A stretch of DNA of 64,000 nt from Auriscalpium vulgare (taxonomy: Eukaryota > Basidiomycota > Agaricomycetes > Russulales > Auriscalpiaceae), in NCBI GenBank assembly GCA_019915015.1, contig JAHBBC010000013.1, positions 1,612,001-1,676,000 of the forward strand, written 5' to 3'. The notes beneath the pieces are model-generated. The model was not told the origin of the DNA, did no database searches, and saw only the letters and a program-made list of their open reading frames with translations. Below are positions 1 to 9,645 of this stretch, one piece after another; position 1 is the stretch's first letter; the number at the start of each line of letters is the position of its first letter. Both the position numbers and the translations under genes were made by a program.

Positions 1-285
1 GATTGTTTTGACCATCTGCTTCGATAATGTGCGGCGCAGTTTGACTGGCCGCACGACCAGGGTGATTGGTGCGCGACGCGTCCTCTCGAGGTACTTCGCC
101 ACAGCGCCCGGGCCATGTCGGGTGTAGATTGTGACCCACAGTGCAGGCAAATTGACGGCAACGTGATTCCAATCCCGGCACACCAGCAAGACGACCGTCC
201 AACTTCCACTCCGTGAATGTTTCACGATTGCCTTCAAGTGTAGGAATATTTCTCCCAATGTTTCTGCTGCCAGACGTGAGGGCAT
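1..285 (-). CDS. F-box-like protein, 5' part only (copy of 57274-58642)
   Basis: This is the first 95 codons of exon 1 of the F-box-like gene seen complete at 57274-58642; the rest lies beyond the left edge of the window. The ATG is at 285-283. The N-terminal segment begins MPSRLAAETLGEIFLHL and continues with the CRDWNHVAVNLPALW stretch, the usual F-box-like arrangement in agaricomycete proteins. Such proteins are expected to join SCF ubiquitin ligases through Skp1, but that is family knowledge, not shown here. A TATA box lies at 401-407. The same start and promoter occur in copy 2. Confidence 0.7.
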   Translation of the reverse strand, partial: MPSRLAAETLGEIFLHLKAIVKHSRSGSWTVVLLVCRDWNHVAVNLPALWVTIYTRHGPGAVAKYLERTRRAPITLVVRPVKLRRTLSKQMVKTI

Positions 286-400
286 TCTTGATCACTACTC
301 CACTTCGTTAGCATCATCAATGCAAGGGCCTTAGACTTTGAAGACCTACCAAGACTGGGGCTTTCAAAGGCTGCACCAGAGGAAAACCTGGTCACAGCCC

Positions 401-407
401 TTTTATA
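401..407 (-). promoter_or_regulatory. TATA box for the F-box-like gene at 1-285
   Basis: TATAAAA on the minus strand, about 115 bp upstream of the ATG at 285. The same spacing is seen in front of the F-box-like gene at 7921, which supports it as a real core promoter. Confidence 0.6.
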
Positions 408-596
408 CGAGCTGCTTTCCCGGTATGTCCAGGCGAATGAGACATTGGTGATGCCATCAACAATCTATCGCCTATCATATACTATACATGTTGGCCCTGC
501 TGCAGGGCTATGACCGACCCTGACGCAGGCTTGTCACCGACCCTGTCGCAGTGACCCTGTGTCAGGGTACCATGCCCAACCCTGACACCAGGTTGC

Positions 597-613
597 GTCC
601 GTCCCGGACGGAC
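597..613. repeat. 17-bp palindrome (GTCCGTCC-C-GGACGGAC)
   Basis: A perfect 8+1+8 palindrome lying 8 bp before the hAT target-site duplication. Its copy-2 counterpart is 58954-58970. It is one member of a family found throughout the window. Confidence 0.85.
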
Positions 614-629
614 ACGTGCGCGCCTGCCC

Positions 630-1979
630 TAGTGTTGCGGGAAAAACCTCTGGCCAGTTTCCCCCCGGTAAGATACCAGTGGCGCTCCAGCCCGGGAGGT
701 AAGAAACCGGTACATTACCAGGGAAATAGTCACGTGTTTTCTGTGTTCCCACGCCAACTACAGTAGCTTTTTTCGCGCCTGCGGCGCGATTGCCAGTGGT
801 ATACGTAGTAGTGCAACGGCACCCCCAGCCTACGCCATACTGTACGATAAAATTACAGAAAATCGGAAAAATATTCACTTTGGCTTCTGTGGAAGTGTAG
901 GCCGTCTATCGCAGCAGCGCGCGCCCTCCTAGCTCAGCAATTGAAGCCCGGATAGTGGCCCGAAGTAAGCATCCTCGAAAGGGTTTCATTGTCCCAGTAC
1001 TGACACGTATTAGCAAGGCTTGCTTTGAACAAATTTATTAGAAGGTTGGCAACGTGAGTACGGAATAAGGATAACAGAGAGCAGAGCCCTCGCACCACGC
1101 GTGGTGATATACTTACGGGAAGTGCTGCAGACGTGGGGTCAGATATCTCATGCACATGCGCAGCCGCGTACGAACTGTTCGTGATGCCAGTGAGCAGAGC
1201 AATTTGACAGGTTATGACTCGGAGCCAGCGCGGCCACAAGCACCTCCAGCCCCCACACAGCGCAGCAACGCGGTCCTCACGACTCGGATGACGTGGGTGT
1301 CATCCCAGTTTCGCATGCGCTCCATGACGACACCGGCGACAACGAGCTCGCGTTCAGTGGGCTTGTCTGCGGAGGGGTGTCGCATGCTCAGATGCGTGGC
1401 GCGAAGTACTTGCGCAGCCCCGTCTGTCTTCACGAATTCCGCGGCGCGTGTTCATCGGCGCACTAGGCCTCTTTGCAATCGTCCACTAAAACCTGTGTTT
1501 CTCGTGGTCATTGTGATGTGTGCTCATGGTCGGGTTGGAAAAGCCCAGGGGTACGGGGTCTGCTGTTGTGGTGAAAGCAAGAAGTAGGTGTGGCTGGTAG
1601 TGCCCAAGGAGTGTGAGTGGCGAAGGTGTGCGCAAGCCTGGCGAGAAGCAGTCAAGCAGCGTGATCAATCAGATGTTGTCTGCGTGAAAGTGTGCTAGGA
1701 TGTAGCTAGGATGCTCACAAATGTAGCTTCAACGCAACTCCCTCCCGCCGGAATGTGGAGGACTTACGCCCGCCGCTTCTGCATACAGGTTTCAAGACAG
1801 ATTGACGGCTGGGGACCGCGAGGTCCGTGTGCCGGGCCGGCCGACACGTCACGTGCTTGAGGTATTATACCGGGTCCATTGGGCCCTAGGATGGGGTAGG
1901 TAAGATACCGGTACTTTACAGGTATAATACCGGGGAAAAACTGTTTCGGGGAAAAACCTGGGTTTTTCCCGCAACCCTA
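630..1979. mobile_element. Non-autonomous hAT-like DNA transposon, 1350 bp, with 8-bp TSD
   Basis: The left end reads TAGTGTTGCGGG and the right end, read inward, TAGGGTTGCGGG, both followed by AAAAACC, giving imperfect terminal inverted repeats of the hAT style. It is flanked by the 8-bp direct repeat GCCTGCCC at 622-629 and 1980-1987. Copy 2 of the duplication has the unoccupied site with a single GCCTGCCC at 58979-58986, so both boundaries are exact. Subterminal regions carry repeated GATACCGGTAC-like motifs. The interior has no recognisable transposase; a 73-codon minus-strand frame at 1212-1433 was not identified. It would need a transposase supplied in trans. Confidence 0.88.
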
Positions 1980-2232
1980 GCCTGCCCACAAAGTGGTTCA
2001 CGCCAGCCGAGCAACATGACAACTTCATCGCTGGCAGCTGGTTCAGGCGGGACACCTCATGCAGGTCACGTGATTGGCCAGGAGAGGCACGAGCCGTCTG
2101 TACGGACACCCTGAGGATTGGACACTTCTTGCCCACCGGCGTGAAACAGGCTTCCCCTGATGTGGCGCGTAAACACTGCTGTCGTAGTCGAGCATCGAAC
2201 AATATGCCAAGGTCGCTATCAAGGGGTGGAGC

Positions 2233-2321
2233 TGTCCGTCCTGGACGGACGCTCCCTGACCACCCCATACAGGTCACGTGTTCGCACAGGGGGTGCCGCG
2301 AACCGTCCGTCCGCGACGGAC
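2233..2321. repeat. Two 17-bp palindromes
   Basis: GTCCGTCC-T-GGACGGAC lies at 2233-2249 and a one-mismatch version, GTCCGTCCGCGACGGAC, at 2305-2321, about 55 bp apart. The copy-2 counterparts are 59232-59248 and 59304-59320. No gene was recognised between 1988 and 2680. Confidence 0.8.
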
Positions 2322-2680
2322 AAATAGGGTTGATGCGGCGGACACCTGTTGCCTACATAGTTTGGCTGCGCTCCACTGGCATGAAAACAAGCTACCGGGG
2401 GTGTGAAAAGTGCCGTCGTACTTAATCCATCCTGTCGAGCATTTAACACTGTCAAGCTCGCTAACCTCATTGTCTCCTACTATAGGGGACAATTGGTTGG
2501 GCGCGTCGGCGCTGAGACGTAGTCATCTACCCGTGGCATTTGCATGTTCATCGCGAATCGATGAGGCGCACCCGACCTGACGATCCGTGCGTGCAACAAG
2601 TAAGGCAGCTGCCGCACGCAGCGGCGCTTTTCGAGTTTGGACAGGGGCAGGAAAATCAATGACTATCAATGACTCGTACT

Positions 2681-3297
2681 TCACAGCGACAATACAGCAT
2701 GATTGTACAACAAACGCGAACCAAGAATATTTTCAGCACATGCGCCCCACCGCCCGCTTGCTCCGCCGTCCTCCACCATCCGGACGCTCACGTGGGGGCC
2801 GGCGGGCCGGCTTCGGCCCGCGGTTTTACTGTACCGCATCAGCATGTGCCCTGCATGGTAGAGACGGAGGGGACCCACCTGGACGAGGACACTCTCGGTG
2901 GCGCTGAGCGGCTGCGCGCCGCTGGGGCCGGTGCCGAGCCTCCTCAAGGCCCTCGTGAGGGCTTCGACGATGGCGCGCCAGTTGGTGGTGCCAAGGACGT
3001 CGGTGATGTACACCGTTGACACCCAATACAACCCTACCGCATCCGTAATGCTGTAGCGCTTTCGGCTCTCATTGAAGTTGTGTGATTCAGACGTTTGCGT
3101 GATAGCGACGCTGACATGAATGTAATGTGAGCTACACTAAGGGCAGCATGTTGGAGTACGCACGTTAGCTCGTCGTCCACAGGGACGATCACGGGGACGA
3201 CGCTCGTCGCGAACGTTTGTAGTGTATCCCCGGAGCTCAGCAAGTCCTCGAGACGGTCCGCGACGCGGACAAAGACAATGTTTGGTAGAGGGGACAT
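2681..3297 (-). pseudogene. Hypothetical protein gene, copy 1, frame lost by a 5-bp deletion
   Basis: The ATG at 3297-3295 opens a reading frame (MSPLPNIVFVRVADRLEDLL) to about 3136. A GT-AG intron at 3051-3135 then leads to a second open stretch ending at 2681. In this copy exon 1 ends in phase 0 while exon 2 needs phase 2. Copy 2 (59680-60301) has five extra bases before the donor that restore the frame. I therefore read copy 1 as carrying a 5-bp deletion. No family was recognised. It is transcribed divergently from the kinase-like gene at 3458. Confidence 0.4.
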
Positions 3298-3457
3298 GGT
3301 GGTTGGGAGAAAGAGCAGCGTGGTCCACAAATCGCTTTGGGTTCCTTATGTACCTCCATCTATTATTGTAAGGTTGTCGCAGCGGAGTCAGAAACTGAGT
3401 GCAAAGCAGATATCTTGCTCTGAACTTAGTTTGTCACCCCTCTTTGTTCTATCCACC

Positions 3458-4484
3458 ATGACATTAATGCAGCCATACGTCTGGCAGGATGATCAGCTCG
3501 AGGCCCTTGCGAGGAGACGCATTGTATTGACCAGCAGGACAGCGGTGAGGCAATTTCTACGTTCTCGACTGGCAGAACGTCCTGACGAGTCGATGTGTAG
3601 AACTGGCAATCGACTGTGGTGTTCGCAGACGGACATGAGGGCGAGGAGTATGTGATCAAGGTCGTTGACCGCGACTCAGAGGAGCTATCCATCCTGCGCA
3701 TCCTCACCCACCTGCCTCACCGTCATAACCACACAATCCCTGCCGAGATATTGGAGTGTGAATCTACAGCGATAATTGTCATGCCTCGAATGTCGACGCA
3801 AGACCGAGTCATGTGGCTCTGGCGCGGACCCCAGTGGAGTTTTTTGAATGTCATTGAACAACTAATTGAGGTATTTATTGGCAGACCAAATATATAATAT
3901 CTGACATGGAAAACTGATCATTCACCTGTAGGGAGTGCGCTTCATGCATGACAACAAGATAGCTTATATTGTGGGCCTACTTTTGGAAACAACTGGTTGC
4001 CAGGGATTCACTAATATTTCTCCTCACCAGGACATTGCACCCTCCAATCTTGTGTTTGACAAGGAAGGGAACAAGGTCTTCTTCATTGATTTCGGGTCAT
4101 CTAGATGGTTGCCAAACTACCGACTGGGAGAGACTGCGAATGTGGATACAGTTGTGGCACATTACCACCCCAAAGACAAGGAGAACGCTGGTGACCCGTT
4201 TCAGTTCGATGTATTCGGCTTGGGACACGCGATATCCACAATGTTGGAGGTCAGTCCTTTTCTTCGGCGCTTGGTCCAGCGGTGAGGTAACAATGTTGGC
4301 ACAGATTTCAGGGAAGACAGGTCCAGATATCACTTGCCTGAACGCATTTGGCCATGCTCTGTCTGTGGAGGCAGCCCACATACGTCCCAGTATACGGGCA
4401 ACTGTTTGGGGGTTCAGAGCTCTGAAAGTCTGGTTAACTGCCACTGCATGGTTGCCATCTGTCGCCACAGAGAGTACATCGTAA
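3458..4484 (+). CDS. Small protein-kinase-like protein, five exons
   Basis: Exons are 3458-3544, 3601-3870, 3932-3970, 4031-4249 and 4305-4484, all joined in phase 0 through introns of 55-61 nt with GT-AG ends; together they encode 264 residues. The start has a strong context (CCACCATG). Kinase landmarks include a VAIK-like YVIKVV with its lysine, a helix-C-like glutamate in SEELSILRIL, DIAPSNLVF corresponding to the catalytic loop, and the DFG motif in FIDFGSSRWL. The C-lobe is short and there is no full activation segment, so it may be a degenerate or atypical kinase. If intron 3 (60 nt, no stop) is spliced the loop reads YIDIAPSN; if retained it reads HQDIAPSN with the usual histidine. The substrate is unknown. 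Copy 2 has lost this ATG. Confidence 0.65.
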
Positions 4485-4854
4485 GTTATTTCACTGTAAG
4501 GGAACTCTTGTGGCTGATACCCCATCTAGCGCCGTCATCATTGTGCGCGGTTGGAAGGTCATCTGGTGCGCAGTGCAGAAGTTGCCGCTCTGATGTGAGG
4601 GGTCCCTGGCGGTCATATACAGTACTGTACCCACTGAATGGTACCAACGGGCCATGTTGTGTTGTCAATCAGACTGAGGTCACGCATAACAAGAGCTTCG
4701 TTGGAGTATTTGGCACAAATTTTCGAATTTTCTTCTCACGTTGAGCCATATAAGCTACTACATATCACGTTTCCTCGAGGCGTTCTGTGTCAAAATTGGA
4801 CGCGATGCCGCATTTTACGGCATATGCAGCAAGATGTGCAACGCGTCAGCTGCG
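4485..4854. other. Spacer without a recognised gene
   Basis: This stretch lies between the kinase-like gene and the tandem palindrome repeat. Frames of up to about 150 codons exist but show no family, splice logic or start context I can support. It is repeated at 61489-61858. Confidence 0.5.
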
Positions 4855-5157
4855 GTGCCACCCACGCGTGTCCGTCCGGGACGGACAGATTGAGGGGCAC
4901 CGCTATGCGTGGGGACAGCTTAGGCCCCGCGCTCGGCCTGTCTGTCCAGGTGCGGTGCCACCCACGCGTGTCCGTCCGGGACGGACAGATTGAGGGGCAC
5001 CGCTGTGCGTGGGGACAGCTTAGGCCCCGCGCTCGGCCTGTCCGTCCAGGTGCGGTGCCACCCACGCGTGTCCGTCCGGGACGGACAGATTGAGGGGCAC
5101 CGCTATGCGTGAGGACAGCTTAGGCCCCGCGCGCGCTGTCCGTCCTGGACGGACAGG
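4855..5157. repeat. Tandem repeat, 3 x 100 bp, each with a 17-bp palindrome
   Basis: Three direct units of 100 bp each carry GTCCGTCC-G-GGACGGAC at 4870-4886, 4970-4986 and 5070-5086, preceded by CCCACGCGT. The last unit ends in a fourth palindrome, T-centred, at 5138-5154. The ACGCGT next to the palindrome matches the arrangement in the ~120-bp repeat that both LTR elements entered. Confidence 0.9.
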
Positions 5158-5406
5158 CCGAGTGGGTTACCAGCTGAGCTTGCAGTGACGCCTTCCTCGC
5201 CTCGTTGTGTCTTCCAAATTGAGAGTGTTCATGCGATGGCGCAGAGAAGAGCAGTCGCGCTGCGCAAGAAAATTAAATGCCAGATATAGACAAGGTTAAA
5301 ATTAAATTCAACTCAGATGCGGAAATGAATGCCGACATGGCAGAGAAGGCCGCTGCGAAGAATCCCGTTGACAGCAGAAAGTGCGCGATTTGAAATGCAG
5401 TGAGGA

Positions 5407-5414
5407 TATATAAA
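5407..5414 (+). promoter_or_regulatory. TATA box for the F-box-like gene at 5476
   Basis: TATATAAA lies 69 bp before the first in-frame ATG (5476) and 129 bp before the second (5536). The spacing in neighbouring F-box-like genes (about 110-115 bp) slightly favours the second ATG. Confidence 0.6.
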
Positions 5415-5475
5415 CGCCAGAGGGCCATCCATGGGTGGCAGACGAGCTCGTCGCTGTATCACCGAAAGTGCGTAA

Positions 5476-6981
5476 ATGCCCCTACGACGCATGTGGTACA
5501 TATGGCTCACAGCGTGCTCCCACAGAAACCCTGTCATGGTCCTCCAGAACCAGCCCGTTGAGGTCGTTGAGAAGATATTCCGGCTTGTCGCCGATGAATA
5601 CGGACACTCGATGAGAGAGTTGCTCGCGTTGAGTGGCCTGAACCGCTATTTGCGCGAGGTGGCATTACACCAGGGCGACCTGTGGACACATATCGACATG
5701 GGGTATGGGCCGTGGTGGACCACAGAGTTGTTTGAACGCTCAAAACATGCTTTGGTCGACTTCATCGCCCGCCGCCAGCTCGACCATGCAACCTGTGCAC
5801 TCCTCATCAAGCACCAGGGTCGTCTACAACATGTTGATCTTCGACAAGCTGGTGACACCTACTCACTGCTGCGGCGGATGACTGGCCCGGCGGACGCGCT
5901 GGTGGGCATCTTGCTTGCTACACCGGTCGGGCGCCATGAATGGCCCACCGAATTTCTCTCCCAGGGATGCCATAGCCTGACCAACATCTCACTTGGTCAC
6001 CGAGTCAGCTATGGATTCATCGACCGCAACAACTATTCAGTCCCCAGAGCGCTGCAGCCCCTTCGGACATTCGCTTCATTGCAGCACCTGGAGTTCAACG
6101 TTGACTTCCACATGGGTGTGGAAGTACAAGCCGTGACATTACCCCACCTCCGGGTCCTGCGTCTCACAGGCCGTGGCCCTCCGGATGGGATGCTGCAGTT
6201 CCTATCCATGGTGATAATCCCCCCCACCTGTCAACAGAAGATCACGCTCAGCAATGGTCACATTGATCCGTCCGAGATGGGAGGGATTGCAGCTGCCCTA
6301 GCATTTCCGGAGAGCAGCGTATGTTTGGAATTTCTGCCTATGAGCCCACGTTATTCATTGTCATGCCACCCACAGCCTACTCTTCAGACACCTACGACAG
6401 TCTCTGTGTCCGTGCGGAACAATGACACAAGCTGCTGTCTCCACATCACGAATGATACAGAAGATGCGACAATAGTCGTCTCCGTTTATGAGGACCGTAT
6501 GGCGTGGCTGTCCGCTTGCCTGCGGCTGCTCAGAAGGCGAAACATACAGGCGTTTCGGTACCTTGGTGCCACCATGAATCCGGATTTTTCAGTCTGGAGG
6601 GAAGTCATGCGTCCCCTACACCAGCTCACTGTGGTCACCCTCAACCAGGGTGGGGCCGAAGGGTGGATGAGAGCCTGCGTGGGTGCTCAGGGCGGGCAGT
6701 TCCTCCCGCAACTCGCTCGGGTCACCATCCACGACTGTGAACAGGTCAGCCTCTTCCACTCCGGGGGTTTTCTAGCGGAAGCGAGGTGGGGCAGGGCGGA
6801 ACGCACGGTGATATTTCAGAGATGTGTGCTACAGGACCAGGCACTTTTGCTTTGGTCCACCTGGGCGACCGCTGGTACAATGGTGAAGTTGGATTGCTGC
6901 CACTGGGTTGACCGGTACCATGATGCAGTGGCAGCCCCTACGCCCCCTGCTGGGCGCTTTGAACTTAGTGATGAGATCTGA
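5476..6981 (+). CDS. F-box-like / leucine-rich-type protein, intact
   Basis: A single exon of 501 codons. The F-box-like segment is near the N-terminus: QPVEVVEKIFRLVADEY, then an LSGLNRYLREVALHQGDLW stretch ending in the tryptophan typical of these proteins. The remainder resembles the irregular leucine-rich tail seen in agaricomycete F-box families. The first ATG is 5476; the second, at 5536 (MVLQNQPVEVV), has a better context (G at +4) and puts the F-box at residue 5, so it may be the true start. The expected role is substrate recognition in an SCF ubiquitin ligase, from family knowledge only. Copy 2 at 62480-63985 differs by two noticed residues (Q to R at two places). Confidence 0.8.
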   Translation: MPLRRMWYIWLTACSHRNPVMVLQNQPVEVVEKIFRLVADEYGHSMRELLALSGLNRYLREVALHQGDLWTHIDMGYGPWWTTELFERSKHALVDFIARRQLDHATCALLIKHQGRLQHVDLRQAGDTYSLLRRMTGPADALVGILLATPVGRHEWPTEFLSQGCHSLTNISLGHRVSYGFIDRNNYSVPRALQPLRTFASLQHLEFNVDFHMGVEVQAVTLPHLRVLRLTGRGPPDGMLQFLSMVIIPPTCQQKITLSNGHIDPSEMGGIAAALAFPESSVCLEFLPMSPRYSLSCHPQPTLQTPTTVSVSVRNNDTSCCLHITNDTEDATIVVSVYEDRMAWLSACLRLLRRRNIQAFRYLGATMNPDFSVWREVMRPLHQLTVVTLNQGGAEGWMRACVGAQGGQFLPQLARVTIHDCEQVSLFHSGGFLAEARWGRAERTVIFQRCVLQDQALLLWSTWATAGTMVKLDCCHWVDRYHDAVAAPTPPAGRFELSDEI

Positions 6982-7285
6982 CTGCAGTATGTATAATTGC
7001 GTAGGGCTACACTAGTACCAGGGGAGGTGAGGTGGATGCTGTTGTATGAGAGGCATTGCCAGGTAGCGTCTCGATCAGGTCGTGTAAGCGAGCTCTATCG
7101 TGTTACAAGATCAACCCACGATTGCAGTAAAATGGGCATTGAGTGCACTGCAAGACCCACTACCTATAGGTAGCGGGAATTATAGCATAAATTTGTCCAG
7201 TGCCGCCGCGGGGGCCTCTCGTGTAGTCTTCGTCGGTCAGCGAGCGGAATGTGAGCAACACTTGTCGAGGTGTGGTCTTCAGGGT
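6982..7285. other. Spacer between F-box-like genes
   Basis: This is the 3' flank of the F-box-like gene. I see no gene, strong promoter motif or repeat in it. The match to copy 2 can be followed only to 6996, because the window ends there. Confidence 0.4.
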
Positions 7286-7623
7286 GTCCGTCGCAGACGG
7301 ACGTACAGGCAGGGGGTCCTTGGGCAACTTCCTTACAATTCATGCCCGCCGTCCGTCAGGGGCTGCGCCGCCGTGGCACTATCGAGGTGCGCGCCAGCAC
7401 TCGCCGTACGAGGACGCGTTGCATCCGTCCGGGACGGACAGTGTGGGCCCCGCGAAGTGCGCGCCAATTGACTGTGCCAGGACGCGTATCGAGGTGCGCG
7501 CCAGCACTCGCCGTGCGAGGACGCGTTGCGTCCGTCCGGGACGGACAATGCGGGCCCCGCGAAGCTGTCGAAGTGCGCGCCAATTGACTGTGCCAGGACG
7601 CGGGGCGTCCGTCCAGGACGGAC
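7286..7623. repeat. Palindrome cluster in a ~105-bp imperfect tandem repeat
   Basis: Four 17-bp palindromes occur at 7286-7302 (degenerate centre), 7423-7439 (first base A), 7530-7546 (G centre) and 7607-7623 (A centre). The sequence around the second and third is an imperfect direct repeat containing GGTGCGCGCCAGCACTCGCC. The cluster lies 300-600 bp upstream of the F-box-like gene at 7921. Confidence 0.8.
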
Positions 7624-7803
7624 ACGCGCACTGATCGGGTCGAACACCATAATCTGTTGATCGGGTAGCACGCGCACTTGTTCCGTGTCTGGACGGCCGA
7701 TCGGGCTACGTCACAGGTCAGGCGGGTCGCGCGGTGCTCCCCATACAGGACATTGTCGGAGTCCCAATCACACAGCGGAAGCGCGCCTCCGTACCAGACA
7801 TGT

Positions 7804-7810
7804 TATATAA
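7804..7810 (+). promoter_or_regulatory. TATA box for the F-box-like gene at 7921
   Basis: TATATAA followed by GGGCC, 111 bp before the ATG. Confidence 0.65.
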
Positions 7811-7920
7811 GGGCCGGACGACAGCACGGGAGGAGACACCCCTCTTTCCCCCAAAGCTGGTATGTATGCTAGGTTTACAGGCGCACTTGGTTTACTAAGA
7901 CATGGGTCTCCGAAGGTGAA

Positions 7921-9378
7921 ATGTTGCACCCAACAATCAACGACCTGGCCCCCGAGATACTAAGCACCGTGTTCCGGCATCTTGCGTGCGATCGGGGCGA
8001 CACGTTGTCCCTGTTGCTTACAGTGAGTAGCGTCAGCCAACGGTGGCGTCGGATAGCGATAGACGATGGAGAACTTTGGACCCGCATCAATCAGATCGAC
8101 GGCGGCGAGGAATGGGCGATCGAGTTTTTTGCGCGCTCAGGGGCCCGTTCGGTCGACTTTACCGGCATGGATTGCCACATGAACCCACGCCTCACAGCGA
8201 AGATAGTTGAGCACCAAGGGCGCCTGCGGGGCCTCCAATTGGATTGGAGTCCGGAGAGGTACGGCGATGGTACCCCGCTGTTGCGCCAACTCCAAGGACC
8301 TGCACCGCTGCTGGAGTCCCTTACCATGGCTTGCTGGACAGAGCGACCGCTGTTCCAGGCGGTACGACGTTTGCCCAGCCGATTCCTGTCACGAGGAACC
8401 CCCCTCCTCCGAAGCGTGACCTGGTATGACGTAGTGTGGCCGGAGTCTGTCCCAGCCTCCGGCCAGTTGGTCTCATTCCGATTGCGATCCGGAGGGGAGA
8501 ACCCCCTGACTCGCTCACCAGTAACCCACGACTGGGAAGCCATGCGACTTTTGCGGGGATTCAGCCACTTGGAGAATCTCGACATCGAACTCCACCTCGC
8601 AGAGACCGCCACGTTCGAGGCAAGCGATCCAGTCATATTCCCTCGCCTTTCTACTCTTCAAATATACGCGCCGAGATTGCAAAATTGGTTGCCCCGTCGG
8701 ACCATCGTTCGGGTCATGGGCCTCATGCACTTTCCCGTGACATGCAAGCGATCATTGATTCTCGAGGGCGACAACGCTGAGGTGAACACTCTGGTCTCAA
8801 TGGTGTTCCCACGCCACATGATTGGGGTATGTCCATGGAGTACCTTGAGCATGCGGGACGCTGACATACAGCAGATTCCCACGCGGTCACCCATGACTGT
8901 CCACTGCTCAGAAGGTAGCGGCCGCCACATCATGAAATTGGGAAACGACTGCGAGGAATGCATCATCGATTTTCCCGCCGAGGGTGGCTCATGGTCATCC
9001 CTCTGTATGCGCCTGCTACCAGACATGAACGTATCAACCCTTCACTATCTCTGGCGACGGCGCAAGAAGGGGATTATTTTGGAAGGTTTGGGCTGGTACC
9101 CATGCTTTTCCTCGCTGGTACTTGTCACCATTGGGGACTTGGATCTACGCAACCGCAGATGGACCCGGGAGGTGTTGGAGTGGCTGAAGTCGGACAAATG
9201 GGGAGCACGAGAGCGAAGGGTCATTTTCAAACGCTGCATGGTAAGCGGCAAATATGTCGAGGAGTGGGCCAGACTTGCGGCGGATGGGGTCAAGCAGTTG
9301 AAGTTTGTAGATTGTTATTTCCGTGACCCGCCAGCGTCTGAGAGTTCCCGTTTGGTAGTCGATAGTACTCGAGCGTAG
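7921..9378 (+). CDS. F-box-like protein, intact
   Basis: A single exon of 485 codons starting MLHPTINDLAPEILSTVF, with the F-box-like segment at residues 5-55 (proline-glutamate-isoleucine-leucine core, VSQRWRRIAIDDGELW end). The rest is a divergent repeat-type tail with leucine and tryptophan positions like its neighbour at 5476, but the two are clearly different paralogs. The ATG is the first in frame downstream of a good TATA box. It probably acts as a substrate receptor of an SCF ligase, inferred from family only. A 120-bp repeat and LTR element 1 begin about 140-270 bp downstream. Confidence 0.78.
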   Translation: MLHPTINDLAPEILSTVFRHLACDRGDTLSLLLTVSSVSQRWRRIAIDDGELWTRINQIDGGEEWAIEFFARSGARSVDFTGMDCHMNPRLTAKIVEHQGRLRGLQLDWSPERYGDGTPLLRQLQGPAPLLESLTMACWTERPLFQAVRRLPSRFLSRGTPLLRSVTWYDVVWPESVPASGQLVSFRLRSGGENPLTRSPVTHDWEAMRLLRGFSHLENLDIELHLAETATFEASDPVIFPRLSTLQIYAPRLQNWLPRRTIVRVMGLMHFPVTCKRSLILEGDNAEVNTLVSMVFPRHMIGVCPWSTLSMRDADIQQIPTRSPMTVHCSEGSGRHIMKLGNDCEECIIDFPAEGGSWSSLCMRLLPDMNVSTLHYLWRRRKKGIILEGLGWYPCFSSLVLVTIGDLDLRNRRWTREVLEWLKSDKWGARERRVIFKRCMVSGKYVEEWARLAADGVKQLKFVDCYFRDPPASESSRLVVDSTRA

Positions 9379-9520
9379 TCATTTCGCTGCCTGCAGCCCT
9401 TGGTTGGAATCGGGGCTTGTATTATTTCGTCGCTCTGGTTCCACACATGGGCGTGCGATGAAATGTTGAGCATTCGAAAAGATGCCGCGGGTCCGGCAAG
9501 ATAGCCGCGATTACATCGGC

Positions 9521-9645
9521 GAATATGGGCCATGCACGCACGCGTCCGTCAGGGACGGACATAACTGGCTCTCAGGGGCGATTTGAGATCGTTGACCGCA
9601 TCGATCGTCGGGCGATGCCCGCAAATATGGGACATGCGCGCACGC
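9521..9645. repeat. Unit of a ~120-bp tandem repeat (left remnant), with palindrome
   Basis: It contains ACGCGTCCGTCAGGGACGGAC-like sequence (palindrome 9544-9560, one mismatch) and ends in ATATGGGACATGCGCGCACGC. Related units lie at 18917-19155 and 32710-32885. The array is interrupted exactly at 9645/18917 by LTR element 1, and ACGC is duplicated (9642-9645 and 18917-18920). Confidence 0.85.

Larger units (their letters stand above)
1..6996. repeat. Segmental duplication, copy 1 (partner at 58358-64000)
   Basis: Base 1 onward matches base 58358 onward in direct orientation, and the match runs to the end of the window (6996 pairs with 64000). I noticed about fifteen single-base differences, a 5-bp indel near 3138 and one 1358-bp length difference, which is the hAT element plus one target duplication at 630-1987. 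The duplication probably extends past both window edges: copy 1 starts inside a gene whose remainder is seen at 57274-58357. Very recent duplication, or two haplotypes joined in assembly, would both give this picture. Confidence 0.95.

Noticed and set aside
1150..1668. Open frames inside the hAT-like element as a transposase
   Set aside because: The longest frames are 73-145 codons and show none of the hAT dimerisation or catalytic motifs.
4870..5154. Regularly spaced palindromes as a possible CRISPR array
   Set aside because: The whole 100-bp unit is conserved, not just a short repeat with variable spacers. Context is eukaryotic and no cas-like gene is present.
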